Assembly (NCBI RefSeq): GCF_009882985.1
Contig: NZ_WTUZ01000004.1
Span: 94,166-158,165 of the forward strand
DNA length: 64,000 nucleotides
Direction of reading: 5' to 3'
From: Paenibacillus silvestris
Lineage (GTDB): Bacteria; Bacillota; Bacilli; Paenibacillales; NBRC-103111
This document shows, one piece after another, positions 50,521-59,679 of this stretch; position 1 is the stretch's first letter; every line of letters begins with the position of its first letter. Position numbers and translations under genes: made by a program. The notes beneath the pieces were generated by a model, which saw nothing but the letters and a program-made list of their open reading frames with translations, ran no database searches and was not told where the DNA came from.

Positions 50521-51936
50521 ATGTCAATTAATCGCTGGAAACTTATCCCTATATGTTTGGTTTTCATTCTGACGACTGTTCTCGTGTTATCTGGTTGTAC
50601 GAAATCGGATAGCGGAAGTTCAAATACGAATAGCTCTACAGGCGCTGCAACTAGTACGGCTAACAATGGTGAGCGCATTACCCTTCGGTTTACGGGCTGG
50701 GGTTCTCCAGATGATCTGGCCGCATACAAGGTTGCTATTACGAAGTTCGAAAAGACGCATCCGAATATTAAAGTAGATTTCCAAGCCATCTCAGCGGATT
50801 ACGATACTAAGCTGACTACAATGGTTGCCGGCAATGATGTACCGGATGTAGCGATGATGGAATCAGGGAGCATTGCTTTCCCTCTTGCCGAACAAGGCAA
50901 GTTCCTTAATTTACAGGATTTTCTAGCAAAAGATAAGGAAATTAATAAGGATGTACTGGTACCGAACATCACGTATTCGCTTGAACCCGGGAATGTGATC
51001 GGGATCGCATCGGGGCCGGAAACATTCAGTCTTTTCTACAATGAAGATGTATTTAAGGAAGCGGGAATTGAACCTCCGCCTTCGGACGCCTCCAAAGCGT
51101 GGAATTGGGATCAATTCGTAGATATTGCCAAGCGGCTGACGATTGACAGTAAAGGGAAGAACGCGACGGAGGAAGGGTTCGATCCGAAGAACATTCGGCA
51201 GTTCGGCATCAACCTTCCGACTTGGTGGGGGGCTTACAGCAACTTTATTTACTCAAACGGCGGAGACTTTCTGTCGGCAGATGGCAAGACGCTAGCGATT
51301 AATGAGCCGGCAGCAGCGGAGGCCATACAGAAATTAGCTGATCTGATCAACGTGCATCATGTTGCCCCGTCAGCGCTGCAAGCCAAAAATATTCCTGGTA
51401 CAAACGTAGCACTTCAAACCAAGAAAGTAGCCATGGCTATTGACGGACAATGGGCGAGTACAGCGCTCGCGCAGTCCAAGTTCAACTTTAATGTGGGTGT
51501 TCTGCCTGTTATGAAAGAGCCGGTTACGACGGTTGTCTGCGCGATGTTCTCCATCTTCAAGACGACTAAACATCCGCAGGAATCATGGGAGCTGCTCAAG
51601 GCACTGCTTGATCCGGAAGCATCCTTGGATTTGCTGACGGCTGGCACATTGATGCCTGCTCACAAAGACTGGTATACAAATGATGAGAAGTTAGCGAAAT
51701 GGACGAAAAATCTACCTTCGCGTCCGTCTGGTTACCAAGGAGCCGTTATTGATATGCTGCTTAATCATAGCCATGCTACACCAACGGCTTATGTTAAAAA
51801 CTTCAGCAAAATCATGGATGATATTAATCCGGCACTGGATAAAGTTTGGCTTGGCAAGCAATCAGCCAAGGAGGCACTAGACGCGGTTGCTGTGAAAGCG
51901 CAGGAACATGTACAGGGGCGACGCGACGTTAAGTAG
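50521..51936 (+). CDS. extracellular sugar-binding lipoprotein, MalE/UgpB type (system 4), 471 aa
   Basis: Lipobox LSGC places the lipid on Cys26. The mature protein is a family 1 solute-binding protein with EKTHPNIKVDFQAISADYDT near residue 85 and NDVPDVAMMESG. It is shorter than and different from the LplA proteins of systems 1-3. I use the ATG at 50521. The TTG three bases earlier is in frame. A hairpin separates it from the permease genes. Confidence 0.9.
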   Translation: MSINRWKLIPICLVFILTTVLVLSGCTKSDSGSSNTNSSTGAATSTANNGERITLRFTGWGSPDDLAAYKVAITKFEKTHPNIKVDFQAISADYDTKLTTMVAGNDVPDVAMMESGSIAFPLAEQGKFLNLQDFLAKDKEINKDVLVPNITYSLEPGNVIGIASGPETFSLFYNEDVFKEAGIEPPPSDASKAWNWDQFVDIAKRLTIDSKGKNATEEGFDPKNIRQFGINLPTWWGAYSNFIYSNGGDFLSADGKTLAINEPAAAEAIQKLADLINVHHVAPSALQAKNIPGTNVALQTKKVAMAIDGQWASTALAQSKFNFNVGVLPVMKEPVTTVVCAMFSIFKTTKHPQESWELLKALLDPEASLDLLTAGTLMPAHKDWYTNDEKLAKWTKNLPSRPSGYQGAVIDMLLNHSHATPTAYVKNFSKIMDDINPALDKVWLGKQSAKEALDAVAVKAQEHVQGRRDVK

Positions 51937-51963
51937 CAAATCGGAAATAGCAGATGACCAATT

Positions 51964-52001
51964 GAGGACAACGGCCCTTTCTTCCCAAAGGCGTTGTCCT
52001 C
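51964..52001 (+). promoter_or_regulatory. intercistronic hairpin after the system 4 binding-protein gene
   Basis: GAGGACAACG / CGTTGTCCTC with inner CCTTT / AAAGG pairing forms a strong stem without a T run. In malEFG-type operons such stems keep the binding-protein transcript abundant. Confidence 0.65.
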
Positions 52002-52025
52002 TGCCATAGATAGGAGGAATACGGC

Positions 52026-52976
52026 ATGGAAATTTCGGCACTAGACAATCAGAAGGCCATTGTTGCGTCACGGAGCACAAGCACTAAGCGGGAACGGAAG
52101 GCACTGTTCTATGGCCTGCTGTTCACATCGCCGGCGATAGTGGGCTTCCTTATTTTTACGCTGGGACCCATGATTGCGAGTTTATATCTTAGTTTAACGG
52201 ACTACAACGTCTTCAAGGATACGACAAACTTTATTGGACTGGCCAATTACATCAAGCTGTTTTCGGGTGAAGATGAACTGTTCTACCAGTCGCTTGGCAC
52301 AACTTTTTATTTCGTTGTACTGCGTGTGCCGACGGTTATTATCTTTTCGTTTTTCTTGGCTATTCTGCTAAATATGAATGTGAAAGGCCGCTCCGCATTC
52401 CGGACGATCATCTACTTGCCGAGCATTGTGCCGGCGGTCGCTTCTTCGATGATTTGGTTGTGGCTGCTGAATCCGGATCTGGGCTTAGTTAATACCGTGT
52501 TGGAAAAATTGCATCTGCCTACCAGCGCTTGGTTGTTCAGCGAAAGCAGTGTAATTCCCTCCATTGTGCTTACGACTTTATGGGGGATAGGCGGAACCGT
52601 CATCATATTTTTGGCAGGATTATCTGGCATTCCTTCAAGCTATTACGAAGCTATTGATGTAGACGGTGGAGGCTGGTATCAGAAGCTGAGGCATATTACG
52701 ATTCCGATGATGACGCCAACGATTTTCTTTAATACGATCATGACAATTATTGGTTCTTTCCAAGTATTCAGTGAGGCCTATATTTTGACGCAAGGGGGAC
52801 CGAATAACAAAAGCTTGTTCTTCGTGTTCTACCTGTGGCGCACGGCATTCCGCGATTCGGAGATGGGTTACGCCTCAGCACTAGCGTGGGTGCTCTTCGT
52901 CATCATTATGATCTTTTCGTTTCTGATCTTCAAAACCTCGAAATCCTGGGTTCATTATGAGGGGGATCGCGCATGA
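52026..52976 (+). CDS. carbohydrate ABC permease, MalF/UgpA type (system 4), 316 aa
   Basis: Six hydrophobic segments and the coupling motif EAIDVDGGGWYQKLRHITIP near residue 215 are present. The sequence FTSPAIVGFLIFTLGPMIAS near residue 30 is typical of the MalF/UgpA group. It lies in one transcript with the next permease, which overlaps its stop by four bases. Confidence 0.92.
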   Translation: MEISALDNQKAIVASRSTSTKRERKALFYGLLFTSPAIVGFLIFTLGPMIASLYLSLTDYNVFKDTTNFIGLANYIKLFSGEDELFYQSLGTTFYFVVLRVPTVIIFSFFLAILLNMNVKGRSAFRTIIYLPSIVPAVASSMIWLWLLNPDLGLVNTVLEKLHLPTSAWLFSESSVIPSIVLTTLWGIGGTVIIFLAGLSGIPSSYYEAIDVDGGGWYQKLRHITIPMMTPTIFFNTIMTIIGSFQVFSEAYILTQGGPNNKSLFFVFYLWRTAFRDSEMGYASALAWVLFVIIMIFSFLIFKTSKSWVHYEGDRA

Positions 52977-53803
52977 GAGAGTCCAGACTTAAGCTTCTAG
53001 GAGGGTTTACGGCCCTTGTCATCGTTTCCGTCATGTTTATCGTGCCGTTCATTTGGCTGCTGCGCAGCTCGGTTATGGATTTATCCCAAATCTTCATTAT
53101 GCCGCCGCAGTGGATTCCCAAGCCGTTTCATTTCGAAAATTTCAAAAATGCCCTTACGGTCGTTCCATTTGGCGCTTTTTTCAAAAATACGCTGATTATT
53201 GTTGCCGCAGTTTTACTGGGCACCGTTGTTTCCAGCACGGTTGCAGCCTTTGGCTTCTCACGCATCCGTTGGAAGGGGCGCGAGGTGGTGTTCGCCATCT
53301 TGATGTCCGCCATGATGCTGCCGGGAGCAGTTACCCTTATTCCAAGCTTTATCGGCTGGAAGACGCTCGGCTTTTACGACACCTTCTATCCGCTCATTGC
53401 TCCTGCTTATTTCGGTGGAGGTATCTTTAATATTTTCCTGCTTCGTCAATTTTATATGACGATTCCACAGGATTTCGATGAGGCGGCGTTTGTGGACGGG
53501 GCAAATTATACTCAAATCTATTGGCGAATCATTCTGCCACTCAGCCGTTCTGCTGTTATTGTCGTTGCTCTGTTTACATTTCTGGGTTCATGGAATGACT
53601 TTATGGGACCGCTTATTTATTTGAAAAGCGATAGCCGGTTCACACTTGCACTTGGCTTGCAGATGTTTCAAGGCAGCTATACAGCGCAGTGGGACTTGCT
53701 TATGGCAGCATCAACGGTCGTCGTATTGCCATGCATCCTTGTTTTTTTGGTAGGGCAGCGCTATTTCCTCGAAGGAATTACGCTTACGGGGTTGAAAGGA
53801 TAA
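52973..53803 (+). CDS. carbohydrate ABC permease, MalG/UgpE type (system 4), 276 aa
   Basis: The start ATGA overlaps the previous stop. There are six hydrophobic segments with DEAAFVDGANYTQIYWRIIL as coupling motif near residue 165 and the end RYFLEGITLTGLKG, standard for the MalG/UgpE group. It completes the importer, again without a local ATPase gene. Confidence 0.92.
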   Translation: MRESRLKLLGGFTALVIVSVMFIVPFIWLLRSSVMDLSQIFIMPPQWIPKPFHFENFKNALTVVPFGAFFKNTLIIVAAVLLGTVVSSTVAAFGFSRIRWKGREVVFAILMSAMMLPGAVTLIPSFIGWKTLGFYDTFYPLIAPAYFGGGIFNIFLLRQFYMTIPQDFDEAAFVDGANYTQIYWRIILPLSRSAVIVVALFTFLGSWNDFMGPLIYLKSDSRFTLALGLQMFQGSYTAQWDLLMAASTVVVLPCILVFLVGQRYFLEGITLTGLKG

Positions 53804-53867
53804 GGTATGATTGTTTGCCGCTGCCGAGCAGTGGCTTACGATAATCGATAATCAGGAGGCTCGCAAA

Positions 53868-54794
53868 ATGAATGAAATAAAGCGATCGGGGAATCCGATC
53901 TTTCCGGGTTGGTATGCGGATCCAGAAGCCAGAATTTTCGAAGGAAAGTATTGGATCTACCCGACCTATTCAGCACCCTATGATGAGCAAACATACTTCG
54001 ATGCCTTCTATTCGGAAGACTTGGTGGCGTGGACGAAGGTAGAGCGCATACTGAAAATGAACAATATATCATGGGCAAAGAGAGCCTTATGGGCTCCATC
54101 TCCAATCGAAAAGAATGGAAAATATTATTACTATTTCGCTGCGAATGATATCCAGAGCAATGATGAGCTCGGTGGCATTGGCGTGGCTGTCTCCGACAGA
54201 CCTGAAGGCCCATTCGTGGATGCAATAGGCAAGCCTCTGATCGATCAATTCTATCACGGCGCCCAACCCATCGATCCGCATGTTTATATCGACGATGACG
54301 GCAGCGTGTATTTATACTACGGCGGATGGGGTCATTGTAATGTCGTGAGATTAAATGAGGATATGATCAGCATTAGAGCCTTCGATGATGGAGAGACGTT
54401 CAAGGAAATTACACCTGAACTTTTCGTTGAGGGACCGTGCATGATTAAGAGAAACGGACTCTATTATTTCATGTGGGCAGAGGGTGGCTGGGGCGGCCCG
54501 GATTATTCCGTTGCTTATGCGATAGCGGAATCGCCCGTAGGTCCGTTCAATCGAGTAGGGAAAATACTGCAGCAGAACAAGGATGTCGCAACTAGCGCAG
54601 GACATCACGGGATTATTCAGGTGCCGGACACTGACGAATGGTACATCGTGTATCACCGGAGACCGTTATCGGAAACGGATGCGAACCATCGGGTTGTGTG
54701 TATCGATCGCATGTACATCGAGGAAGATGGCCGTATTCGACCGGTGCAGTTAACTTTTGAGGGAGTAGCTGCGCGTCCGTTAAAAGAGGGATAA
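53868..54794 (+). CDS. glycoside hydrolase family 43-type enzyme, 308 aa
   Basis: The ATG at 53868 follows CAGGAGG. The five-bladed propeller start is seen in NPIFPGWYADPEARIFEGKY with the general-base aspartate. The pKa-modulating aspartate lies in PIDPHVYIDDDG near residue 140, and the acid glutamate in FVEGPCMIKRNGLYYF near residue 190. Family members remove arabinose or xylose units. There is no signal peptide, so it works on imported arabino- or xylo-oligosaccharides, which is the best clue to the ligand of system 4. A terminator follows. Confidence 0.87.
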   Translation: MNEIKRSGNPIFPGWYADPEARIFEGKYWIYPTYSAPYDEQTYFDAFYSEDLVAWTKVERILKMNNISWAKRALWAPSPIEKNGKYYYYFAANDIQSNDELGGIGVAVSDRPEGPFVDAIGKPLIDQFYHGAQPIDPHVYIDDDGSVYLYYGGWGHCNVVRLNEDMISIRAFDDGETFKEITPELFVEGPCMIKRNGLYYFMWAEGGWGGPDYSVAYAIAESPVGPFNRVGKILQQNKDVATSAGHHGIIQVPDTDEWYIVYHRRPLSETDANHRVVCIDRMYIEEDGRIRPVQLTFEGVAARPLKEG

Positions 54795-54813
54795 GAGCCG
54801 TAAAAAGCTATTC

Positions 54814-54860
54814 ATAGACAAGTTTTTGTCGTTGATGAACGACAAGAGCTTGTCTATTTT
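54814..54860 (+). terminator. terminator of the system 4 operon
   Basis: ATAGACAAG-TTGTCGTT / AACGACAA-CTTGTCTAT, a 17-pair stem with an internal bulge and a TTTT tail. Confidence 0.85.
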
Positions 54861-55002
54861 GCAGGCTAGAATTTGGTAAATAGCGTAATTGCAGCTGGAA
54901 AAGTAGGCAGCGGAGTTTGTGCCCCCTCTATCCAAGGCTTGGATTACGTAGTACTGTAGTAGAAATTGATCGGACAGATTGTGGAGAGGAGGAGGGTGCA
55001 GG

Positions 55003-56625
55003 GTGAAAATTCTCATTGTGGACGATGAACCACGGCATTTGAGAGGCATGGCTGCGATGGTTCAGGCGATGCGTCCGCATGCGCATGTATCGGTGGCGAA
55101 GGACGGGGAAGTCGCGCTCGCAAGCATTCGCTCAGAGCTGCCGGACGTCATTCTCAGCGATATTCAGATGCCGAACATGGATGGGCTTTCCTTGTTGAAG
55201 TGGTTGGAAGTGGAGGCAATACAGACGAAGGTTGTCATCGTTTCGGCCTTCAATCTGTTCGATTATGCCCAGACCGCGATGCGTTATGGCGCCAGCGATT
55301 ATTTGCTGAAGCCGGTTGACGCGGACAAGGTGGAAGATCTGCTTCAGCGGATCGAGCAGAAGCTGGCAGCGGAAATTGTGGAACAGGGTGAGACCGCCGA
55401 CCTCAAGCAAAGATTGCAGCTGACCTCCTCTGCATATAGAAGCCAATTGCTTCATCAGTGGCTGAGTGGCGAGTTGTCCCCGGGCGAAGGCGAACGGTTG
55501 GACGATTGGGCGGTGCTGCAGGAAGTCGATCTGATGATTCTGTCCGAAATCGGCACTGGCAGCAACACTGGGGACTACCCGGTCATGTCTCTGGAGTTGT
55601 TGGCGGACCAGTTGAACCAGCTGGGAGCGGGCTTCGGTCAAGTTTGTGCTTTCCCACTTCAAACCGTACCGAATCAGGGAGCCCGGGTTGTCACCGCGAT
55701 CAAGTTGAACGAACCGGCACGACTGCCCATGTTGATACCGAAGATTCGTGCTTTATTGCAAGCGATATCTCAGCACGGTGAAGCGGATGGCCGTTTGTTC
55801 CACGGAATTGGGTGCAGACCACTGGAAGCAGATAAGTCAACGGATATTCCGCAGCTATATCAGCATGCGCAAACAGCGCTCTCACATACATTCCACGCGG
55901 ACTGGCAAGGGGTTACGAGCAGCGTGGAGCTTGTCCTGTCAGTGACGACGTCATTTCGGCTGGACGGGGAGCAGCTGTTCGAAGCACTGCAAGATCCGAC
56001 GATGGATGCTGCCGAAGTCATGTGCCGCACAGCCTTCCGTGAGCTCGCAAGCGATGGGAACACCGATCCGAAGCTCATGAAGGATTACGCGTCGTTGACG
56101 CTGATGAAGATAAAGAGCCGGACCAAGGAAATCGTCGATCGGGATGTCGGGATTGCCATTACGGAAGCTGTCGTTTCGGACATCCCGATGTGCCGTGGCA
56201 GCGAGGAGCTCATGGCGCTGCTGCTCCAGAGCTTGGAGAAGGTGCAGCGTTCGATGATGATAAGGAAGCAAGATCGCAATGAGCTGATCATGGAAGATTG
56301 CACCGGTTGGATTGAGCAGAATTTCCATGAGGATCTAACGCTCGAAATGGCGGCTGAGCGGTTTCATTTTAACCCCTCCTATTTCAGCACGTTAATTAAG
56401 AGCAGGACGGGGAGATCCTTCTCTGACCACCTTACGGAAGCTCGCATGCGTCGTGCCAAGGAGCTCCTTAGCACGGGGCAGCTCAAGATTTACGAGATCG
56501 CGGAGCAATGTGGTTACCGGGACACGAAATATTTTACACGGATGTTCAAGAAACAGGTGGGATTGTCTCCCGAAGCATATAAGCGAATCCCCTCTCCATC
56601 GGCTGGAAGTGAGGAGAACGCATGA
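55003..56625 (+). CDS. AraC-type response regulator (system 4), 540 aa
   Basis: GTG at 55003 behind GGAGGAGGG. The receiver domain has Asp7, Asp8 and phospho-acceptor Asp53 (VILSDIQMPNMDG). A C-terminal AraC double helix-turn-helix lies at about residues 435-535 (LTLEMAAERFHFNPSYFSTL, IYEIAEQCGYRDTKYFTRMF). It is the partner of the kinase whose start overlaps its stop. Order is regulator then kinase, the reverse of system 1. Likely target: the system 4 operon just upstream. Confidence 0.92.
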   Translation: MKILIVDDEPRHLRGMAAMVQAMRPHAHVSVAKDGEVALASIRSELPDVILSDIQMPNMDGLSLLKWLEVEAIQTKVVIVSAFNLFDYAQTAMRYGASDYLLKPVDADKVEDLLQRIEQKLAAEIVEQGETADLKQRLQLTSSAYRSQLLHQWLSGELSPGEGERLDDWAVLQEVDLMILSEIGTGSNTGDYPVMSLELLADQLNQLGAGFGQVCAFPLQTVPNQGARVVTAIKLNEPARLPMLIPKIRALLQAISQHGEADGRLFHGIGCRPLEADKSTDIPQLYQHAQTALSHTFHADWQGVTSSVELVLSVTTSFRLDGEQLFEALQDPTMDAAEVMCRTAFRELASDGNTDPKLMKDYASLTLMKIKSRTKEIVDRDVGIAITEAVVSDIPMCRGSEELMALLLQSLEKVQRSMMIRKQDRNELIMEDCTGWIEQNFHEDLTLEMAAERFHFNPSYFSTLIKSRTGRSFSDHLTEARMRRAKELLSTGQLKIYEIAEQCGYRDTKYFTRMFKKQVGLSPEAYKRIPSPSAGSEENA

Positions 56626-58388
56626 CATTCAAAGCGAGACTGCTGCTGAGTTACTTAATTCTCATCGCGCTGCCGCTCCTCGTCCTGAGTACGATCTTCT
56701 ACCGAACGAGCCTGAACGTTGTCACAGAGCAAGCCCAAAAGAACGTTTATGCTGTCGTACAGAAGAATAACGACGTGATCAATACGAAGCTTGGAATTGC
56801 AGATCAGAATAGCCGATCCTTGTTTGTGGACAAGGATTTGTTCGAAATCTTTAACAATCTCAACCCGGAAGCCGAAGAGGAACTTGTCGCTGCCGACCGC
56901 AAAGTCACGGCGATTCTGAGCAAATATTTCTCCCAGAACGAAGATGTGTACGCTGCGCAGCTATGGACGAGCTACTACAGCTTTGGCCTATTAGCGATGC
57001 CCCAAGGAGACCCCGCAAAGTCGCAGATCTATAAGGCGGCCGAGCAGGCTGCAGGGAAAATGGTTTGGTACCCGACCTACGATTTTATCAAGATGTTCGA
57101 CCAGCCCTGGCTTAAGAACGGAACGTTCGACTACCGCTACTTATTCACAGCCACTCGGCTGCTGAACTTCTCTCACCTGCAGGACAGTTCCTTGGTGAAG
57201 CTTAAACCTAACGTGGAGCGTCCGGTGCTGACGATCAGCTACAAATCTACGGTACTCGATGATCTCTTCGAGAAGAGCATTCCCGCAGGATCGACATACA
57301 TGGTGCTGGACCCAGACGATGTTGTGGTGGCATCAAGTGACAAGTCGCAAGTCACCGGAACGTATAAGCAAGACTGGGTCGGCGCCTTCCGTGCGCAAGG
57401 CAGCGGGACGACGAGACTTAAGCTGAACGGGGCCAATCAGATCGTCGTCTTTGACCGTTCGGCGGTGACGGGCTGGTTGTCGATCGTCATTACGCCGGAG
57501 TCCGCGCTCGTCGGAAGTCTGGTTCCCGTCATCCGCACATCGACACTTGTCAGCGCGCTGGCGCTCGGGGGTGTTGCGCTGTTGTTCGCGTATTTCATCC
57601 TTGGGCATGTCACAGTGCCGATTAAGAAGCTGATTAGTGCGATGCGTTCTGTGGGGGAAGGCGATTTCCAGAAGCAGGTTGAGGTGGACAGGAACGATGA
57701 ATTCGGTCTTCTTTCACAGCGCTTCAATCGCATGAACGATCGTATTCAGCTGCTAGTCAAGGAAAATTACGAGATTAAGCTGAAGGAGAAAGAAGCAGAG
57801 ATCCACGCGCTGAACATGCAGATGAATCCACATTTTCTGTACAACACGCTTAATATCATGAACTGGACTGCGATCGAGAACAACCAGAAGGAACTCAGCA
57901 AAATGCTCGTTTGCTTGTCCAGCATGCTTCACTACACATCCCGCAAGGATTGGGGAGCTGTCTCTTTGTCGGAAGAGCTGGAATGGATGCGGAATTACTT
58001 TTACATCATGTCAGCGCGATTTGAAGGTAAATTCAGCGTCACCTATGAAATAGAGCCTTCGCTCTACGAAGGGAAGCTGCCGAGGCTGTTATTCCAACCG
58101 TTCGTGGAGAACGCGATTTTACATGGCTTCAGCGGTCTGGAGGAAGGCGGCATCATTGCAATCCGCGGTTGGACGGAGGATGAGAGCCGGTTTTTCCAAA
58201 TTGGTGATAACGGAAGAGGGATCAGCAAGGACGGCATCGATGCTATTCTCTATAAGGAATCAGCATCCGTTGGCATTAAGAATACGATTTCACGTATTCA
58301 ACTAGCCTATGGTGAGGCTTATGGTATCCGAATTCAATCCGCGCTAGGCGGAGGAACGTCTGTTACCGTGCAACTACCGCTTAAGTGA
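56622..58388 (+). CDS. YesM-type sensor histidine kinase (system 4), 588 aa
   Basis: The ATGA start overlaps the regulator stop. Membrane segments at about 7-27 and 300-325 enclose a Cache-type sensor. A HAMP linker (AMRSVGEGDFQKQV), the phosphorylated His404 in QMNPHFLYNTLNIMNW and an HATPase_c domain (IGDNGRGISKDGID) follow. It is expected to sense the sugar of system 4 or its liganded binding protein. Confidence 0.92.
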   Translation: MTFKARLLLSYLILIALPLLVLSTIFYRTSLNVVTEQAQKNVYAVVQKNNDVINTKLGIADQNSRSLFVDKDLFEIFNNLNPEAEEELVAADRKVTAILSKYFSQNEDVYAAQLWTSYYSFGLLAMPQGDPAKSQIYKAAEQAAGKMVWYPTYDFIKMFDQPWLKNGTFDYRYLFTATRLLNFSHLQDSSLVKLKPNVERPVLTISYKSTVLDDLFEKSIPAGSTYMVLDPDDVVVASSDKSQVTGTYKQDWVGAFRAQGSGTTRLKLNGANQIVVFDRSAVTGWLSIVITPESALVGSLVPVIRTSTLVSALALGGVALLFAYFILGHVTVPIKKLISAMRSVGEGDFQKQVEVDRNDEFGLLSQRFNRMNDRIQLLVKENYEIKLKEKEAEIHALNMQMNPHFLYNTLNIMNWTAIENNQKELSKMLVCLSSMLHYTSRKDWGAVSLSEELEWMRNYFYIMSARFEGKFSVTYEIEPSLYEGKLPRLLFQPFVENAILHGFSGLEEGGIIAIRGWTEDESRFFQIGDNGRGISKDGIDAILYKESASVGIKNTISRIQLAYGEAYGIRIQSALGGGTSVTVQLPLK

Positions 58389-58400
58389 CACAGACGTGGT

Positions 58401-58447
58401 TAGAGGCTGTCCCAAAGTCATTGAATGACCGAGAGACAGCCTCTTTT
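58401..58447 (+). terminator. terminator of the system 4 two-component pair
   Basis: AGAGGCTGTC / GACAGCCTCT outer arms with an inner TCAT / ATGA stem, followed by TTTT. Confidence 0.85.
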
Positions 58448-58477
58448 CTAGAACGTAGGGGACATCATCTTCAAAAT

Positions 58478-58664
58478 AAAGGGAAATATTCCAGTTATTT
58501 AGTGCAAGAATGTGGCTTTTGCATGGATAGATGGAGTTTCTCCTGCTAATGGGGGCGATTGTGCTAGAAAGAGGGGGTGACCGAGCAAATTAACGGGAGT
58601 TTTTCCAGTTAACTAGCTTGCTAAGCTAGGACACGCTTGAAATAACGGTAGAATTTCCCTTTAA
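58478..58664. repeat. second array of AACTGGAG-type palindromes
   Basis: Four degenerate units lie at about 58480-58500, 58529-58551, 58587-58613 (AACGGGAGTTTTTCCAGTTA) and 58642-58664. The spacing is again 49-58 bases. The spacers do not match those of the first array, apart from a short GTGCT-GAAA similarity. Confidence 0.6.
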
Positions 58665-58834
58665 AGCCCTTCTTTCTGCCCATCTTGGGTAGCAGCTTCA
58701 TTACCAATACCAGCAACTGGTGTAGCAACGTCCTCATCTTCGTTTACACACAATGATCAAAAGAACGAGTTCTGTGCGTTACGGCACATACACATCCATA
58801 TTGTGCGATTATTATTGGTAAAGTTTGGAGAGAA
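58665..58834. other. gene-less stretch with a possible minus-strand coding remnant
   Basis: A minus frame from 58753 to a stop at 58661 encodes about 30 residues, including NEDEDVATPVAGIGNEAATQ. It ends exactly at the last palindromic unit. It has no ribosome binding site and is probably a gene tail left behind, or chance. Confidence 0.3.
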
Positions 58835-58869
58835 ATAAAGCGCCGCCCAGGGAGTTGGGAGGCGCTTTA
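58835..58869 (-). terminator. terminator of the siderophore module
   Basis: AAAGCGCC / GGCGCTTT with inner CCCA / TGGG pairing lies just beyond the stop of the FhuF-like gene on the minus strand, followed by TTTATTTCT. Confidence 0.8.
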
Positions 58870-58887
58870 ATATTATCGTTTATGCTG

Positions 58888-59643
58888 TTAACTTTTCACC
58901 TTCGGACAGCCGGTACAGTACTCTTTGACACTGGAGACCTCATAGTAAAAGCAGCAGGTTTTGCGGACTCGCAAAGGTGTAGTAGACAAAGATGTGAGTG
59001 TCGATTTGCGATAAAAGCGGCTTAATGGGTTCTGTTTTTCCCCGAACAAAGCGCCGGGAGCCTGATGAACCACATACTGAAAATCTGCACGGGACTGCTC
59101 CTGCTGTTCGCCCGTTATCCCAATTCGTTTCTCGTATAAGGAGAAGATACGCACTGCAACATTTTCCCATAATATGGATTTTGGTACGTTGGCCACTTTC
59201 GACATGACCGCTATCAATTTCCCTATATTCTCAGCAAATATTGCAGATATAACCCTATTGCGCCAAACGTGCCGCTCACCAGCTTCGGGGACTACCACAT
59301 CCATATCGGCAAGACCGACATGCTCCAGCCAGGAGCGACCCGGTTCAAGAAAGCAATTTTCGGCAGCTAAATTCAGCCCCTTGTTGTACACGGTCATGGC
59401 ATATAGCTGCGGAACAGCGCTTAAGGCGGCGTATCGTTTAAAGAACTGCGAGGCTGTGATCATTCTTGACGGGGACTGCAGAAGCACACTCAGCTGGTCC
59501 AGATAATCGGAGCACATCTCCTCGTTCAGCAGGTCCAGGGCATTCGCCGAATGAGCAGGGCGGGTTGCACCATATTCACGCAAGCCAAATTGGTGGCTCA
59601 AGTAATCCCATTCATCCAGCGCGAGCTGCGACTGCTTATTCAT
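58888..59643 (-). CDS. FhuF-like ferric-siderophore reductase, 251 aa
   Basis: The C-terminal motif TCCFYYE, ten residues, then YCTGCP (CC-x10-CxxC) is the [2Fe-2S] ligand set of FhuF-type reductases, which release iron from siderophores in the cytosol. The N-terminal 200 residues are helical and weakly conserved, as usual in the family. I use the ATG at 59643, eight bases after AGGGGGAA. A TTG two codons earlier is in frame. It follows the binding-protein gene by 36 bases on the same strand and shares its terminator. Confidence 0.8.
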   Translation of the reverse strand: MNKQSQLALDEWDYLSHQFGLREYGATRPAHSANALDLLNEEMCSDYLDQLSVLLQSPSRMITASQFFKRYAALSAVPQLYAMTVYNKGLNLAAENCFLEPGRSWLEHVGLADMDVVVPEAGERHVWRNRVISAIFAENIGKLIAVMSKVANVPKSILWENVAVRIFSLYEKRIGITGEQQEQSRADFQYVVHQAPGALFGEKQNPLSRFYRKSTLTSLSTTPLRVRKTCCFYYEVSSVKEYCTGCPKVKS

Positions 59644-59679
59644 ACACAATTCCCCCTAGTAATCTGTGTTCAAAAAGAT

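Noticed and set aside
55132..55662. 176-codon minus-strand frame
   Set aside because: Antisense to the response regulator gene. Composition (glutamine- and leucine-rich) follows from the codon use of the sense strand.
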